From positions 496,001 through 560,000 of the forward strand of contig NZ_QDKL01000001.1 of assembly GCF_003346865.1 (NCBI RefSeq): a DNA stretch of 64,000 bases, in the 5' to 3' direction. Source of the DNA: Halobacteriovorax vibrionivorans (lineage in GTDB: Bacteria; Bdellovibrionota; Bacteriovoracia; Bacteriovoracales; Bacteriovoracaceae). The position numbers were made by a program, and so were the translations under genes. This document shows, piece after piece, positions 27,861-36,768 of this stretch. How positions within the stretch are numbered: the first letter of the stretch is position 1; the number at the start of each line of letters is the position of its first letter. The notes below the pieces were generated by a model that saw only the letters and a program-made list of their open reading frames with translations, searched no databases and was not told the DNA's origin.

Positions 27861-28838
27861 TTAGAAAACGTAACCTACATTAATTCCCCAACCAAGGCCA
27901 TCAACATCATCTCCGCCAATATCACCACTAAGAACATATTCTAATCCAAAGGTTGCATCGAGCCCTTGAGAATTTCTAAATCCAACAAAACCATTTAAAC
28001 TAACAAGTTCTGTATTATCATCAGAATCAGGGTAGTCAACTGAAGTATAGTTAACACCTGGAGTAATATAAAATTCTTTGTTTAGAAGATATTCAGCATC
28101 AAATTCAATTTCAATACTGCTATAATCATTATCACCAGTTGCTTCATTTAAGTAATCGCCAAAAGTATAATTAAATGATCCATCAAATTCCCAGGCGCCA
28201 GAAATTTTAGTGGCATTACCAAAGATACCAAGACGAGCACCAGTGTTTAAATCACCGCTTCCTTCCATTTGATAAGTAATACCTGTTTCCCAAGACATAT
28301 CTTTTGTTGCCGAACCAAAAGCACCTGTTAAAAGAATAAAGTCACCTTCTGCTGAACCAAGCTCATATGTATGACGTGCGATCGTTCCACCAAGAACAGT
28401 TCCTTCAACAAGTAACGTTCCTCCAAAACTAATACCAGTGTCATCAACACCATTTAATAGCTCACTAGTTTCAAGCCCTACACCTAGTGTTAATCTTTCA
28501 TTCACTTTAAATCCGGCTAGGATACTAATGTCTTTAAAATCTTCATCTGCTGATCCTACATCCCAATTTGCATTATCGTAGCCAATTTCCATTGTGAATG
28601 ACTCTGCTGAAAATCCACCATAGACAGATGTTGTAGTAATATCGATTTCATTATTAAAATCATCTTCAAGATTAACTGTAGATAACTGCCCTGCAATGAA
28701 GTTACGAGAGGACTGAGATACTGCCATTAAGGATTCATTTCTAGTTTTTCCATCTCTAGAAATTTCTGGCATTAAAATATTAGCGTAAGCTGATAGTGAT
28801 AGTGCTGCAATTACAGCAAGTTTGAAAACTCTCTTCAA
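27861..28838 (-). CDS. Outer-membrane beta-barrel, SRDGKT family, paralogue 2
   Basis: 325 residues with signal peptide (KLAVIAALSLSAYA) and mature N-terminus NILMPEISRDGKTRN. Strands with the recurring layout LTLGVGLE, GGTLLVEGTV, FYITPGVNYTS, ending VGYVF. The start is TTG at 28838, with AAGGAG 6 bases upstream. It has its own TATAAT box 40 bases upstream. The order of strand segments matches the sister genes closely enough to indicate tandem duplication. Confidence 0.75.
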   Translation of the reverse strand: MKRVFKLAVIAALSLSAYANILMPEISRDGKTRNESLMAVSQSSRNFIAGQLSTVNLEDDFNNEIDITTTSVYGGFSAESFTMEIGYDNANWDVGSADEDFKDISILAGFKVNERLTLGVGLETSELLNGVDDTGISFGGTLLVEGTVLGGTIARHTYELGSAEGDFILLTGAFGSATKDMSWETGITYQMEGSGDLNTGARLGIFGNATKISGAWEFDGSFNYTFGDYLNEATGDNDYSSIEIEFDAEYLLNKEFYITPGVNYTSVDYPDSDDNTELVSLNGFVGFRNSQGLDATFGLEYVLSGDIGGDDVDGLGWGINVGYVF

Positions 28839-28878
28839 AACTTTCTCCTTAAGTTAACTCAATTAAAATAATAGTTAA

Positions 28879-28884
28879 ATTATA
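28879..28884 (-). promoter_or_regulatory. -10 box of barrel paralogue 2
   Basis: TATAAT on the minus strand within ACGTATAATTTAACT, a sequence shared with the promoters of two sister genes. The -35 region is weak (TTTGTT, 17 bases upstream). Confidence 0.5.
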
Positions 28885-28911
28885 CGTAAAGTTTTAAAGA
28901 AAACAAATGAA

Positions 28912-29772
28912 TCAGAAAAAATAAGCAGCATTAATTTTCCACTGAATGCCATCACGCCTGTCGTTATCAGAAATTACATAATCCAGACCTGCAGTTGCAT
29001 CAACTTGGTTAGCTCTATAACCAAAATCCCCCGATACTCCTAGGTAGTCATCATCGTTATTTCCGACTTCCCTATAATTAAAGAAAACTCCTGGAGTAAC
29101 ATAGAACTCTTTATGTACGAGGAATTCTGCATCAAGATTAAGATCGATCTCTGTGAATTCATCTCTTGTTTTAAACTCAATATCTCCATCTAGCTCAACA
29201 TTATTTACTACTCTTGTAGCTCCAGCAAATAGTCCGAGAAGATCATCGTCGTTATCATTAAGATCATATCGAATCCCAGCTTCCCAACTTAAGCTCTTTT
29301 CATCCTGCCCAAGTCCTGCTGTAAGTGTGTAGTTATCATCAGCATTATCTCTAATATTTGCAGTGAATGAGCCTGCAATAATTAAATTATTTGAAATAGT
29401 TGATAGCCCAACTTCAATAGAAGGATCATCCACAAAGTCTGTTGCAGCGACACCGAGGGCCAACGCCATATTACTAGCAAATCGATAACCGGCCTTCACA
29501 TCGTAGCGATCGTCATCTAATAAATCATCGTCAAAGTCTACATCTGCTTGAAAAGAAAATTGATCAACAAAGGCCCCTCCAAATAACTGAATATTCTCAC
29601 CTTGATAATCACCATCATGAATTTCACCACCAACATAATTTCTCTTTTCAAAAGCTACTGCAAGTGCCGATCGATTAAGGGTTTTTCCGTCACGAGAAAT
29701 CTCAGGAACAATAGTATTTGCAAATGCTGATGTGTAGAACAATACAATTAATAGAGGCCATGACTTTTTCAC
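28912..29772 (-). CDS. Outer-membrane beta-barrel, SRDGKT family, paralogue 3
   Basis: About 286 residues, the shortest paralogue. Signal peptide (KKSWPLLIVLFYTSAFA) then NTIVPEISRDGKTLN. Very acidic turns (DFDDDLLDDDRYD) and end AAYFF. The GTG at 29772 is preferred: AAGGAG lies 6 bases upstream, and the ATG codons further up (29811, 29802) would give a hydrophilic leader before the signal peptide. Its strand pattern matches paralogue 4 most closely, including FYVTPG and FGYRANQVDAT. Confidence 0.74.
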   Translation of the reverse strand: MKKSWPLLIVLFYTSAFANTIVPEISRDGKTLNRSALAVAFEKRNYVGGEIHDGDYQGENIQLFGGAFVDQFSFQADVDFDDDLLDDDRYDVKAGYRFASNMALALGVAATDFVDDPSIEVGLSTISNNLIIAGSFTANIRDNADDNYTLTAGLGQDEKSLSWEAGIRYDLNDNDDDLLGLFAGATRVVNNVELDGDIEFKTRDEFTEIDLNLDAEFLVHKEFYVTPGVFFNYREVGNNDDDYLGVSGDFGYRANQVDATAGLDYVISDNDRRDGIQWKINAAYFF

Positions 29773-29833
29773 TTTGTACTCCTTAGATGAACTACTTTTC
29801 ATTATATACAAAGGATTCGGACTAAAAAGTTAA

Positions 29834-29839
29834 ATTATT
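29834..29839 (-). promoter_or_regulatory. -10-like element of barrel paralogue 3
   Basis: AATAAT in AGAATAATTTAACTT on the minus strand, about 62 bases before the GTG. It resembles the TATAATTTAA element in front of paralogues 2 and 4 with one change in the -10 hexamer, which would make it weaker. Confidence 0.4.
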
Positions 29840-29872
29840 CTTTAGAGATATTATGGATACATACAAATAAGA

Positions 29873-29894
29873 AAGGGAGACCTAAGTCTCCCTT
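29873..29894 (-). terminator. Terminator of barrel paralogue 4
   Basis: AAGGGAGAC / GTCTCCCTT, 9-bp stem with a 4-base loop, followed on the minus strand by TCTTATTT. Nearly the same stem sequence as the one after paralogue 2. Confidence 0.82.
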
Positions 29895-29921
29895 CACGTA
29901 TTTCTTAATTTTAAATTAAAA

Positions 29922-30941
29922 TTAGAAGTTGTAAGCTACGTTAACTTTCCATGCCATTCTATCCATGTCTTCTTCTGAACCAGTGTTGTAGTTAGAAGCA
30001 AGGTCATAGTCGATACCAAATGTTGCATCTACCTTATTTGCTCTATATCCAAAGTCAGCTGATAATCCCATGATAGTATACTCATCTAAACCAGAAAGAG
30101 CTTTATAGCTAGCACCTTCAGCTGAAGTATAGTAAAGACCAGGTGTTACGTAGAACATATCTGTTACTAAGAATTCAGCATCAACATTGAAGTCAAGAAC
30201 AGAGTAATCGGCAGGATTTGTTACTGTCGTATCACCAGTTGTATAAGATAAGTCAGCATCGATTTCGATGTTGTTCACAACCTTAGTCATACCAGCAAAT
30301 AAACCAAATCTTGAGCCTCTATTTAAATCGTCTTCTTCTTCCATGTCATAAGTAAGACCTGCTTCCCATGACATATTGTTAGCATTTGAACCAACACCAA
30401 CAGTAAGTGTATTATAAGAACCATCAGTAGTTCCGTTATCACGTGAGTTGATTGCAAATGAAGCACCTAGCATTAGGTCTTTCATCATATAAGATCCAGC
30501 AAGTTCGATTTTAGAAGTGTCTGTGTCTGCGCCTGTTGTTGGCTCCTCAGTACCCATCTCATAACCTAGACCTAAAGCAAATTCCTTATTGATTCTATAA
30601 CCAACCTTAACGTCATAGTTAGATACATCTGTTGCTGAATTAGCAGTATTCTCGTCTTCTTGCTCTGACATAGAAAGATCAGCTTCTACTGAAACCATCT
30701 TGTTAGACCAACCACCAAACACACTGAAACCAGAGTCTGTTAAGTCTTTAGCATTGGCTACATCTGGCTCAATTGTTTCGTTCATATACTCACCAGCAAC
30801 AAATGTTCTCATTTGTTGAGTTACAGCGATAGCTGAAGAGTTTTTAGTTTTTCCATCACGTGAAGTTTCTGGAACGATTGTGTTTGCGAATGCTGCAGAA
30901 GAAAGTACTGCCATTGCAATAATACCTGTCATTTTTTTCAA
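29922..30941 (-). CDS. Outer-membrane beta-barrel, SRDGKT family, paralogue 4
   Basis: 339 residues. Signal peptide (GIIAMAVLSSAAFA) and mature N-terminus NTIVPETSRDGKTKN, then strands with FALGLGYEMG, FYVTPGLYYTS and FGYRANKVDAT, ending VAYNF. The start is TTG at 30941, 6 bases after AAGGAG; the ATG three codons later has no better spacing. It has the best promoter of the array (TTGCAC / TATAAT) and its own terminator, so it is probably the most highly expressed copy. Confidence 0.76.
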   Translation of the reverse strand: MKKMTGIIAMAVLSSAAFANTIVPETSRDGKTKNSSAIAVTQQMRTFVAGEYMNETIEPDVANAKDLTDSGFSVFGGWSNKMVSVEADLSMSEQEDENTANSATDVSNYDVKVGYRINKEFALGLGYEMGTEEPTTGADTDTSKIELAGSYMMKDLMLGASFAINSRDNGTTDGSYNTLTVGVGSNANNMSWEAGLTYDMEEEDDLNRGSRFGLFAGMTKVVNNIEIDADLSYTTGDTTVTNPADYSVLDFNVDAEFLVTDMFYVTPGLYYTSAEGASYKALSGLDEYTIMGLSADFGYRANKVDATFGIDYDLASNYNTGSEEDMDRMAWKVNVAYNF

Positions 30942-31008
30942 AACTTACTCCTTGTTTTGTTTTTATTTTAACTAGTAATCTAGTTCGTTTGAAAAAATTA
31001 TTAATTAA

Positions 31009-31036
31009 ATTATACCGTTTTTATTTTTCTGTGCAA
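31009..31036 (-). promoter_or_regulatory. Sigma-70-type promoter of barrel paralogue 4
   Basis: On the minus strand TTGCAC (31036-31031), a 16-base spacer, and a perfect TATAAT (31014-31009). The leader to the TTG start is about 60 bases. Confidence 0.65.
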
Positions 31037-31060
31037 TTTTTTTTTGCTCTTTTTATAAAA

Positions 31061-31084
31061 GCCGTGGTTTTTTTCACCCACGGC
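31061..31084 (-). terminator. Terminator of the porin gene
   Basis: GCCGTGG / CCACGGC, 7-bp GC-rich stem with a 10-base loop, followed on the minus strand by TTTTATAAAAAG. Sits about 29 bases after the porin stop. Confidence 0.72.
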
Positions 31085-31112
31085 CTTCTTAATCATTTGT
31101 TAAAATTACAAA

Positions 31113-32345
31113 TTAAAAGTTGTATTTAACTGCAAATCTTGTGTAAGCATTATCAGATACAGAACCTACAAGAGTATCTACGTTAATATCATTCCATGTA
31201 AGTGTTGCACCTAAGTTTACTGTTGTAGAGTTTTCATATGAAATCTTTCCATCTGAAGCAAAGTTACCATTATAAGCACCAATACCAGCAGCCTTTAGAC
31301 CTGCACTATCATCTCCACCAGATGCACCAATGATACTACCTAAGTTAGTAGAGTCTGCTTCACCAAAGATAGTCTGAGAAACTGAACCTCTAAGAGTTAG
31401 CCACTCATTTGCTTTCGATTCAAAACCAACAATTAATGGAATATTAAGTGTACTTAGTTCCGACTTTGTTGAATATTCAACTTCAATATCAAGCTTAGTT
31501 AACTGAGCTCTTACAAATACCATTGTGTCAGTTGAAGCTGTATATTCTTTACCTGCACCTAAATCAAGACGTGTAAAACCACCATCAATAGTTGCTAGAG
31601 TGTTACTAGTAGCATCTACTGATTGAGTTTGTTCCCAATCAAACATCTTATATGAACCATACACTTTAAGGTTTTGATTAAAAGTATAAGAACCACCAAG
31701 TTGAAGGCCTAATTTTCCATCAAATTTATTTCCAGTGTCTTTGTTCTCTGATTCAGAGTTTAAAGATACGTTTGCATATGCATCCCAGTTGTCTTTATTA
31801 ACACCCATTCTGATAGCCATTGCACTATCTTCTAATTTTTCTGTAATACTATTTTTTCTGTCTGATGATGCGTAAATAAAGTCAACACCCCAGTTAATAC
31901 CAGCTTGACCACCAAAGAAGATGTCGATCTGGTTATCAGAAGTAGCAAGGTATCCATCTTTATCATCACCGTCTGAAGCGATAATTCTTAGAAGAGATGA
32001 AACGTTTGATTCATTTCCTAAGTAAGCACCGTAAGTAAACTTTCCATGCTTCTTAAGGAAACCTCCCATTGCTTTTGGATTTTGGTCTGTATCAAGAGTA
32101 GTATTTGCAGCTTCGGCCGTTGTGAAAGCCGTAGCATAAGATGTTGCACCTTCCGAACCGTGCTCATAAACAACCATGTCTGCAAAGTTGTTAATATAAG
32201 ATGCGTTTGTGAAAATGTAACGATCATCCATTGTGTAGTAGTTGTCTTCAACTTCGTCACCAAGAGCAAGTAGTCTTGCTTTAGTTGCGTAAGCGCTTGT
32301 ACTTAAAAGTGCTAGCGTAGCTGCTCCTAAAAATACCTTTTTCAT
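31113..32345 (-). CDS. Major-type outer-membrane porin
   Basis: 410 residues with signal peptide (MKKVFLGAATLALLSTSAYA) and mature start TKARLLALGDEVEDNYY. The chain is an alternating-strand barrel with Gly/Asn-rich turns, ending AVKYNF. It is larger than the neighbouring SRDGKT barrels and does not share their motif. A textbook AAGGAG, a TTGACA promoter and a strong terminator suggest high expression, as expected for a general porin. The KARLLALG-type opening is familiar from barrel proteins of related predatory bacteria. No substrate can be inferred. Confidence 0.7.
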   Translation of the reverse strand: MKKVFLGAATLALLSTSAYATKARLLALGDEVEDNYYTMDDRYIFTNASYINNFADMVVYEHGSEGATSYATAFTTAEAANTTLDTDQNPKAMGGFLKKHGKFTYGAYLGNESNVSSLLRIIASDGDDKDGYLATSDNQIDIFFGGQAGINWGVDFIYASSDRKNSITEKLEDSAMAIRMGVNKDNWDAYANVSLNSESENKDTGNKFDGKLGLQLGGSYTFNQNLKVYGSYKMFDWEQTQSVDATSNTLATIDGGFTRLDLGAGKEYTASTDTMVFVRAQLTKLDIEVEYSTKSELSTLNIPLIVGFESKANEWLTLRGSVSQTIFGEADSTNLGSIIGASGGDDSAGLKAAGIGAYNGNFASDGKISYENSTTVNLGATLTWNDINVDTLVGSVSDNAYTRFAVKYNF

Positions 32346-32423
32346 ATTCCTCTCCTTGAGTGAGTAAAAATCCGTGTGTCGTCTTTATATGAAGAGACAC
32401 TGATAAAAAATGTTAGTTATTAA

Positions 32424-32452
32424 ATTTTCAAGGCAGTTGAGATGAATGTCAA
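32424..32452 (-). promoter_or_regulatory. Probable promoter of the porin gene
   Basis: On the minus strand TTGACA (32452-32447), a 17-base spacer and GAAAAT (32429-32424) as a -10 with 4 of 6 matches. The -35 overlaps the right arm of a wide inverted repeat (AACACCCC at 32451-32458 with GGGGTGTT at 32485-32492), probably the end of the upstream transcript. Confidence 0.48.
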
Positions 32453-32504
32453 CACCCCGAAATTGCATAAAATTCAGCGATTAAGGGGTGTTTATAGGTT
32501 GTTT

Positions 32505-33635
32505 TTATTTTATTTTTGATTGTACAGCAAGGCCTCTTGCAAGGAATTTTGACGACATCCAGGAATCTACGAATGTACTATCTTTTACTGCTGATTGCTT
32601 AAGAGGAGCGTTAAAACTAAAGAAAATTAAATGATCTTCATTTAAAGACTCCTGTGTAATCTTTGAATCGTCAATTTCTGGACTATAAGAATAGTCACGA
32701 AGTATGACGCGCTCCTTTGACTTATTTACATCAAAAGCGTCGAAATTTTTCGCTAAGTTTTTTTTCAGAAGATTGATTTTTTTAGAAATATCTTCTTCTG
32801 TACTCTCTTCTTTATCGATGAAAGTAACAAATTTAGCTGTTTGAGCATATCCTTCGCTTTCTGCTTCACCAATCTCACCAATGAAATGTCCCCATTCATG
32901 TGTAAATGAAAGTGGAAAAAAGTATGTCTTTTCATCATCAGTAATCTTCTCTTCAAGATCGAGGTGAACATATAGAGAACAAGGTGTTTTAGTACTTTCG
33001 CAAAACTCGATAAACTCGGTAGAAAGTGTTTTCTTATCCTTGAATAAGTCTAAGAAAATGGCAGGAGACTCTCCCCAATAAAGGTTCTCACATTCAATAA
33101 TTAAACCGTTCGTTAAGTACACTTTCCAGTGGGCCTGATCAATTAACTCCTCAGGAGTTGTACGATAAATTTCTTTAATTCGTAGGCTATAACTATTTTC
33201 ACGAATACGCTCTAAAAGCCCTTCTTTAGTAAGAGAAGGAAGAATATCAGTTGGACCAACTTTAATATGTTCATCAATATAACTTTCTTCTCCCCATAAA
33301 AGAGGCATTGGCTTTGTACGTGAACCAAAATCATGAAACTTAGAGTCCTTATAAAAGCATGAGCTCAATGGATTAGCTTCTTCAATAATCCCAAGGTCAC
33401 GCAGGACTGAAATATTATTTTCTCCTCTAACAAGAGACGGTCCCATGATCTTAAAATTATCTTCAGTAACTTCTTCTTCAGTTAATAATTTCACTGAAGT
33501 TGAGTCCTTTTTATAGAGATGGTCAAAGAGATCCATTGCAAAAATATCATTACCAACAATGAGATTTTTAATGAATACCTTTTCTTCGTTTTTAACTTCG
33601 ACTTTTTTAAGCTTTAAAATATCGCTATAGGCCAT
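32505..33635 (-). CDS. Hypothetical protein, possible degenerate flavoprotein fold
   Basis: 376 residues, no signal peptide, no family recognised. Near the N-terminus the run IKNLIVGNDIFAMDLFDHLY followed by VKLLTEEE resembles the first strand-helix-strand of an FAD/NAD-binding Rossmann fold, but the Gly-rich loop is degraded, so this is only a hint. A later stretch TYFFPLSFTHEWGHFIGEIG has an HxxGH-like look but no zinc-protease context. ATG at 33635 is chosen; a longer frame to 33725 would run through the mltD terminator. GAGG lies 11 bases upstream. Confidence 0.6.
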   Translation of the reverse strand: MAYSDILKLKKVEVKNEEKVFIKNLIVGNDIFAMDLFDHLYKKDSTSVKLLTEEEVTEDNFKIMGPSLVRGENNISVLRDLGIIEEANPLSSCFYKDSKFHDFGSRTKPMPLLWGEESYIDEHIKVGPTDILPSLTKEGLLERIRENSYSLRIKEIYRTTPEELIDQAHWKVYLTNGLIIECENLYWGESPAIFLDLFKDKKTLSTEFIEFCESTKTPCSLYVHLDLEEKITDDEKTYFFPLSFTHEWGHFIGEIGEAESEGYAQTAKFVTFIDKEESTEEDISKKINLLKKNLAKNFDAFDVNKSKERVILRDYSYSPEIDDSKITQESLNEDHLIFFSFNAPLKQSAVKDSTFVDSWMSSKFLARGLAVQSKIK

Positions 33636-33713
33636 AGTTTGAATTTCCTCGTGTATACGTGTGTTGTGTTCGTGAGGAATACAATAGCTTATTTTTTTTA
33701 GAATTAAAATAGC

Positions 33714-33739
33714 GAAACCACGCATTAGAGCGTGGTTTC
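33714..33739 (-). terminator. Hairpin terminator after mltD
   Basis: GAAACCACGC / GCGTGGTTTC, a perfect 10-bp stem with a 6-base loop, beginning about 38 bases after the mltD stop. The U-tract is poor (CTATTTTAATT). Confidence 0.65.
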
Positions 33740-33776
33740 AATATGTTTTACTATTTTTTTCTTACATTTTTTGAAA

Positions 33777-35312
33777 TTAGCGAATCACTAGGCGGTCACC
33801 TGCACGAATTTGTCTCTTCTTAATGATTTTTAGGTTAGAGACAATTAGTGTATCTAGGCTAACTCCCGTTTTACGAGAAACAGACCAGAGAGAATCTCCT
33901 CTTTTCACAGTGTAGAATTGTGATGGATTACTGATCTTTTTCCCACGTCTCTTAGCGACACGGATACGGTTACGATATTTTCTTTTACGAATGACAGACT
34001 TACGAGGTTTATCATATAGGTCCGCATACATATTATCTTTCTTACTCTGTCCAATTCTAAATGGAAGAGTCACATAAGTTCCTCTTGGAACACGAGAGCG
34101 GTGAGACTTGTAATTATCATTTAGCCAAGTAAGAACCTTCTTATCTTTGATTTTAAACTTTCTTGCTACATCATCAAGACGAGTTTTACGACCTCTTACA
34201 CGATATTTTTGAAAGACTTCTTGGGAAGCAATATACTCTTCTTTTTTAGCTGAACAACAAGCTGCCCACGTCTCTCTTTTTCCTACAGGAACTCGAAGCG
34301 TATATGTTTCATGCGTTGGTGGTGTAAACCATCTTTGAATTTCTGGATTTAAATAATGAAGATCATCAAATTCAACATTTAAATCTTTTGCAATTTTAAA
34401 TAAATCCGCTCCGCCAGGAACTTGAATTTCTTGAAAATCAAGAGGCTCATGCCAATCGATTTCTTCAAAGCCAAATGACTTTAAGTTTTTACCAATAATG
34501 GCCAATGCCATAATTTTTGGAACATAATTCTTTGTCTCAGGCTTTAGATATCGACCTCTTCTTATCTTCCAAAAGTTTTTTGTTCGGTATCTTCTTATCG
34601 CTCTTCCCATCTTACCTTCACCTGCATTATAAGATGCAGCGGCAAGCTCCCAAGAACCAAATTGCTTATATAATTTTTTTAAGTATTTTGATGCTGCGAT
34701 TGAAGACTTAATTGGGTCTCTTCTTTCATCAACATACCAATTTACCTCAAGGCCATAACGACGACCTGTATATGGCATGAACTGCCATGGGCCAACTGCT
34801 TTTGCCCAAGACTTTGCTTTTGTTTGAAATCCTGATTCGGCCATTGCTAAAAAGATTAAGTCCTGTGGAAGTCCATTGTCTTTTAGAACTTTAGAGAGGA
34901 TCGGCGCATATCTTCCGGCCCTTCCTGAATATCTTTGAAAGAAGCCTCGTCCTCTTCCTGTGAAATATTTAATCCACTTCTTAACAGCGGCATTATAAAC
35001 AACAGGAATATCAAAATAATTATTTTCAAGATTTAAGTGCTCAGCACCATATAAGAAATAAGTTTTGATTTCGTGACTTGCAGGGTGCTCAATAACAGCA
35101 GAACCAACAATTTGATCACTAGAAAACTCTGCACCATGTTTTGCAGTTCGAGCAATGATCTTTTCTTCAGAGAAATCAGCACCATCGAGATTCTCATCTT
35201 CAGTACTAAATGACTCCGTAATCTCTTTTGGACTTGGAACGTCTTTTTCTGTACTGATGCACGAAAAAAGTAGTTGGCCTAGAACCAGTAACAACAATCC
35301 GTTTTTTCTCAT
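33777..35312 (-). CDS. mltD: Membrane-bound lytic murein transglycosylase MltD-like, with LysM
   Basis: Peptidoglycan lytic transglycosylase anchored as a lipoprotein (Cys18 in GQLLFSC). Seen: an SLT catalytic domain with the general-acid Glu in AMAESGFQTKA, GPWQFMPYTGRRYGL and ELAAASYNAGEGKM; then one degenerate LysM-like region (about 375-435) and a clear C-terminal LysM (FYTVKRGDSLWSVSRKTGVS). The linker before the last LysM is strongly basic (RKRKYRNRIRVAKRRGKK). 511 residues, in range for MltD. In a predatory bacterium such enzymes can also remodel prey wall; nothing here shows that. Confidence 0.88.
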   Translation of the reverse strand: MRKNGLLLLVLGQLLFSCISTEKDVPSPKEITESFSTEDENLDGADFSEEKIIARTAKHGAEFSSDQIVGSAVIEHPASHEIKTYFLYGAEHLNLENNYFDIPVVYNAAVKKWIKYFTGRGRGFFQRYSGRAGRYAPILSKVLKDNGLPQDLIFLAMAESGFQTKAKSWAKAVGPWQFMPYTGRRYGLEVNWYVDERRDPIKSSIAASKYLKKLYKQFGSWELAAASYNAGEGKMGRAIRRYRTKNFWKIRRGRYLKPETKNYVPKIMALAIIGKNLKSFGFEEIDWHEPLDFQEIQVPGGADLFKIAKDLNVEFDDLHYLNPEIQRWFTPPTHETYTLRVPVGKRETWAACCSAKKEEYIASQEVFQKYRVRGRKTRLDDVARKFKIKDKKVLTWLNDNYKSHRSRVPRGTYVTLPFRIGQSKKDNMYADLYDKPRKSVIRKRKYRNRIRVAKRRGKKISNPSQFYTVKRGDSLWSVSRKTGVSLDTLIVSNLKIIKKRQIRAGDRLVIR

Positions 35313-35352
35313 TGATCTTCCTTATATGTGTTCAATTCTCTCTTTACGAAAA

Positions 35353-35374
35353 AGGGCCCCAAAAATGGGGCCCT
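35353..35374 (-). terminator. Bidirectional terminator after the symporter gene
   Basis: AGGGCCCC / GGGGCCCT, 8-bp stem with a 6-base loop. T-runs follow on both strands (TTTTT on minus, TATTTTTT on plus). It lies between mltD and the upstream symporter gene, isolating the two. Confidence 0.85.
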
Positions 35375-35464
35375 AATATTTTTTCAAATTGTGGTGTCTG
35401 AGTCAACGAGGAAAAGATTTTTTCGAGTTAAGAGCTCTATTAAAATCAATAACTTATATTTTAC

Positions 35465-36721
35465 CTATGAGTTTTTCCTAAGCATCGAGTCAACAACTAC
35501 TGTCCCCATAGCATCCCCAAAAACGTTCACAGCTGTTCTGAACATGTCCAGTACTCTATCAACTGCTAAAATAAGCCCAATCCCCTCAATAGGCAGTCCT
35601 ACGGCCGATAGAACGATCGACATCGTAATAAGCCCTGCGCCAGGAATGGCCGCTGCACCAATTGCTGCCAAAGAGGCAGTCATAAATATAATAATTTGAT
35701 GAGTTATCCCTAATTCAATACCATAGGCTTGTGCAATGAAGATTGCCGCAACTGACTCATATAGTGCAGTTCCGTCCATATTTATTGTCGCTCCTAGTGG
35801 TAACACGAACTTAGCCGTATCTTTATCAACACCTAGGTTCTCCTCAACATTCATCATTGTAATCGGTAAAGTTGCCGCTGACGATGCAGTTGAGAAGGCC
35901 GTAATAATTGCTGGACCAATTCCCTTTAAGACTTCTAAAGGAGACATCTTTCCACGGATACTTCCGACAATAAGTAGAAAGATTCCATGACATAGAAGAC
36001 CTAGAATAACTGTAAGCATATACTTTGATAGTGAGACAATCGCACTTGTTCCAGACTTTGCAAGTACTCCAGTCATTAGAACAAAAATACCGTAAGGAGC
36101 TAATTTCATAACTCCCATTGTAAGTTTATTTGCAAGCTCTTCTAATGCACCTACAAATTTAACAAAAGGTTCACTCTTTTTAGGAATAAATAAAGCTGTC
36201 ATTCCCATTAGGATTGAAAAGACAATTACTTGTAGAATATTACCTTCAGCAAATGCACCAAATGGATTTGTCGGAATTGCACCTAAGAGAACTTCTTTTA
36301 TAGAAGCAAAAAGCGAAGCCCAACCTCCAGAATTTCCTGCAACCTTTGATTGCATCGCTTCTGATAATCCTTGAACACCTGCTGAGCCTAAATCTGCTCC
36401 GATTCCAGGGTTGATAATATTAACAAAAATGATCCCGAATAATACGGCGATACAAGTTGTGAAGAAATAATAAGCAACGGCCCTTACTCCCATTCTTCCA
36501 AGAGACTCCGGAGTCCCAAGGTGATACATGGCCATAAAGATAGAAGAGAAAACTAATGGGACAATAACCATTTTTAGTAGGCCAATAAAGGCATCACCAA
36601 TTGGAGCAATATATTGAACATAAGCTCCTTTCCCAAAATAATGTAGCACTAGCCCTAGAACTAGACCTAAAACCATCGCAATACCGATCTTCTGTGCTTC
36701 CTTCTTTGCTGCTGGTTGCAT
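35465..36721 (-). CDS. Dicarboxylate/amino acid:cation symporter (DAACS family)
   Basis: 418-residue secondary transporter of the GltP/DctA family, importing glutamate, aspartate or C4-dicarboxylates with H+ or Na+. Seen: membrane helices, the serine-rich hairpin ITAFSTASSAATLP, and the NMDGTAL substrate/cation motif (LGATINMDGTAL), plus GAAAIPGAGLITM. Single gene with its own terminator. Divergent from an orphan exported protein across 47 bases. Substrate choice between Glu and dicarboxylates is open. Confidence 0.92.
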   Translation of the reverse strand: MQPAAKKEAQKIGIAMVLGLVLGLVLHYFGKGAYVQYIAPIGDAFIGLLKMVIVPLVFSSIFMAMYHLGTPESLGRMGVRAVAYYFFTTCIAVLFGIIFVNIINPGIGADLGSAGVQGLSEAMQSKVAGNSGGWASLFASIKEVLLGAIPTNPFGAFAEGNILQVIVFSILMGMTALFIPKKSEPFVKFVGALEELANKLTMGVMKLAPYGIFVLMTGVLAKSGTSAIVSLSKYMLTVILGLLCHGIFLLIVGSIRGKMSPLEVLKGIGPAIITAFSTASSAATLPITMMNVEENLGVDKDTAKFVLPLGATINMDGTALYESVAAIFIAQAYGIELGITHQIIIFMTASLAAIGAAAIPGAGLITMSIVLSAVGLPIEGIGLILAVDRVLDMFRTAVNVFGDAMGTVVVDSMLRKNS

Positions 36722-36768
36722 TAAATTCCCCTTTTAAATATAAAAATCTAAATCGTTTAAAATAACGT

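Noticed and set aside
33000..33020. Zinc protease motif in the gene at 32505-33635 (HEWGH)
   Set aside because: The sequence HEWGH lacks the usual HExxH glutamate-helix context and further ligands.
33636..33725. Longer start for the hypothetical gene at 32505
   Set aside because: Extends into the mltD terminator hairpin; no ribosome site.
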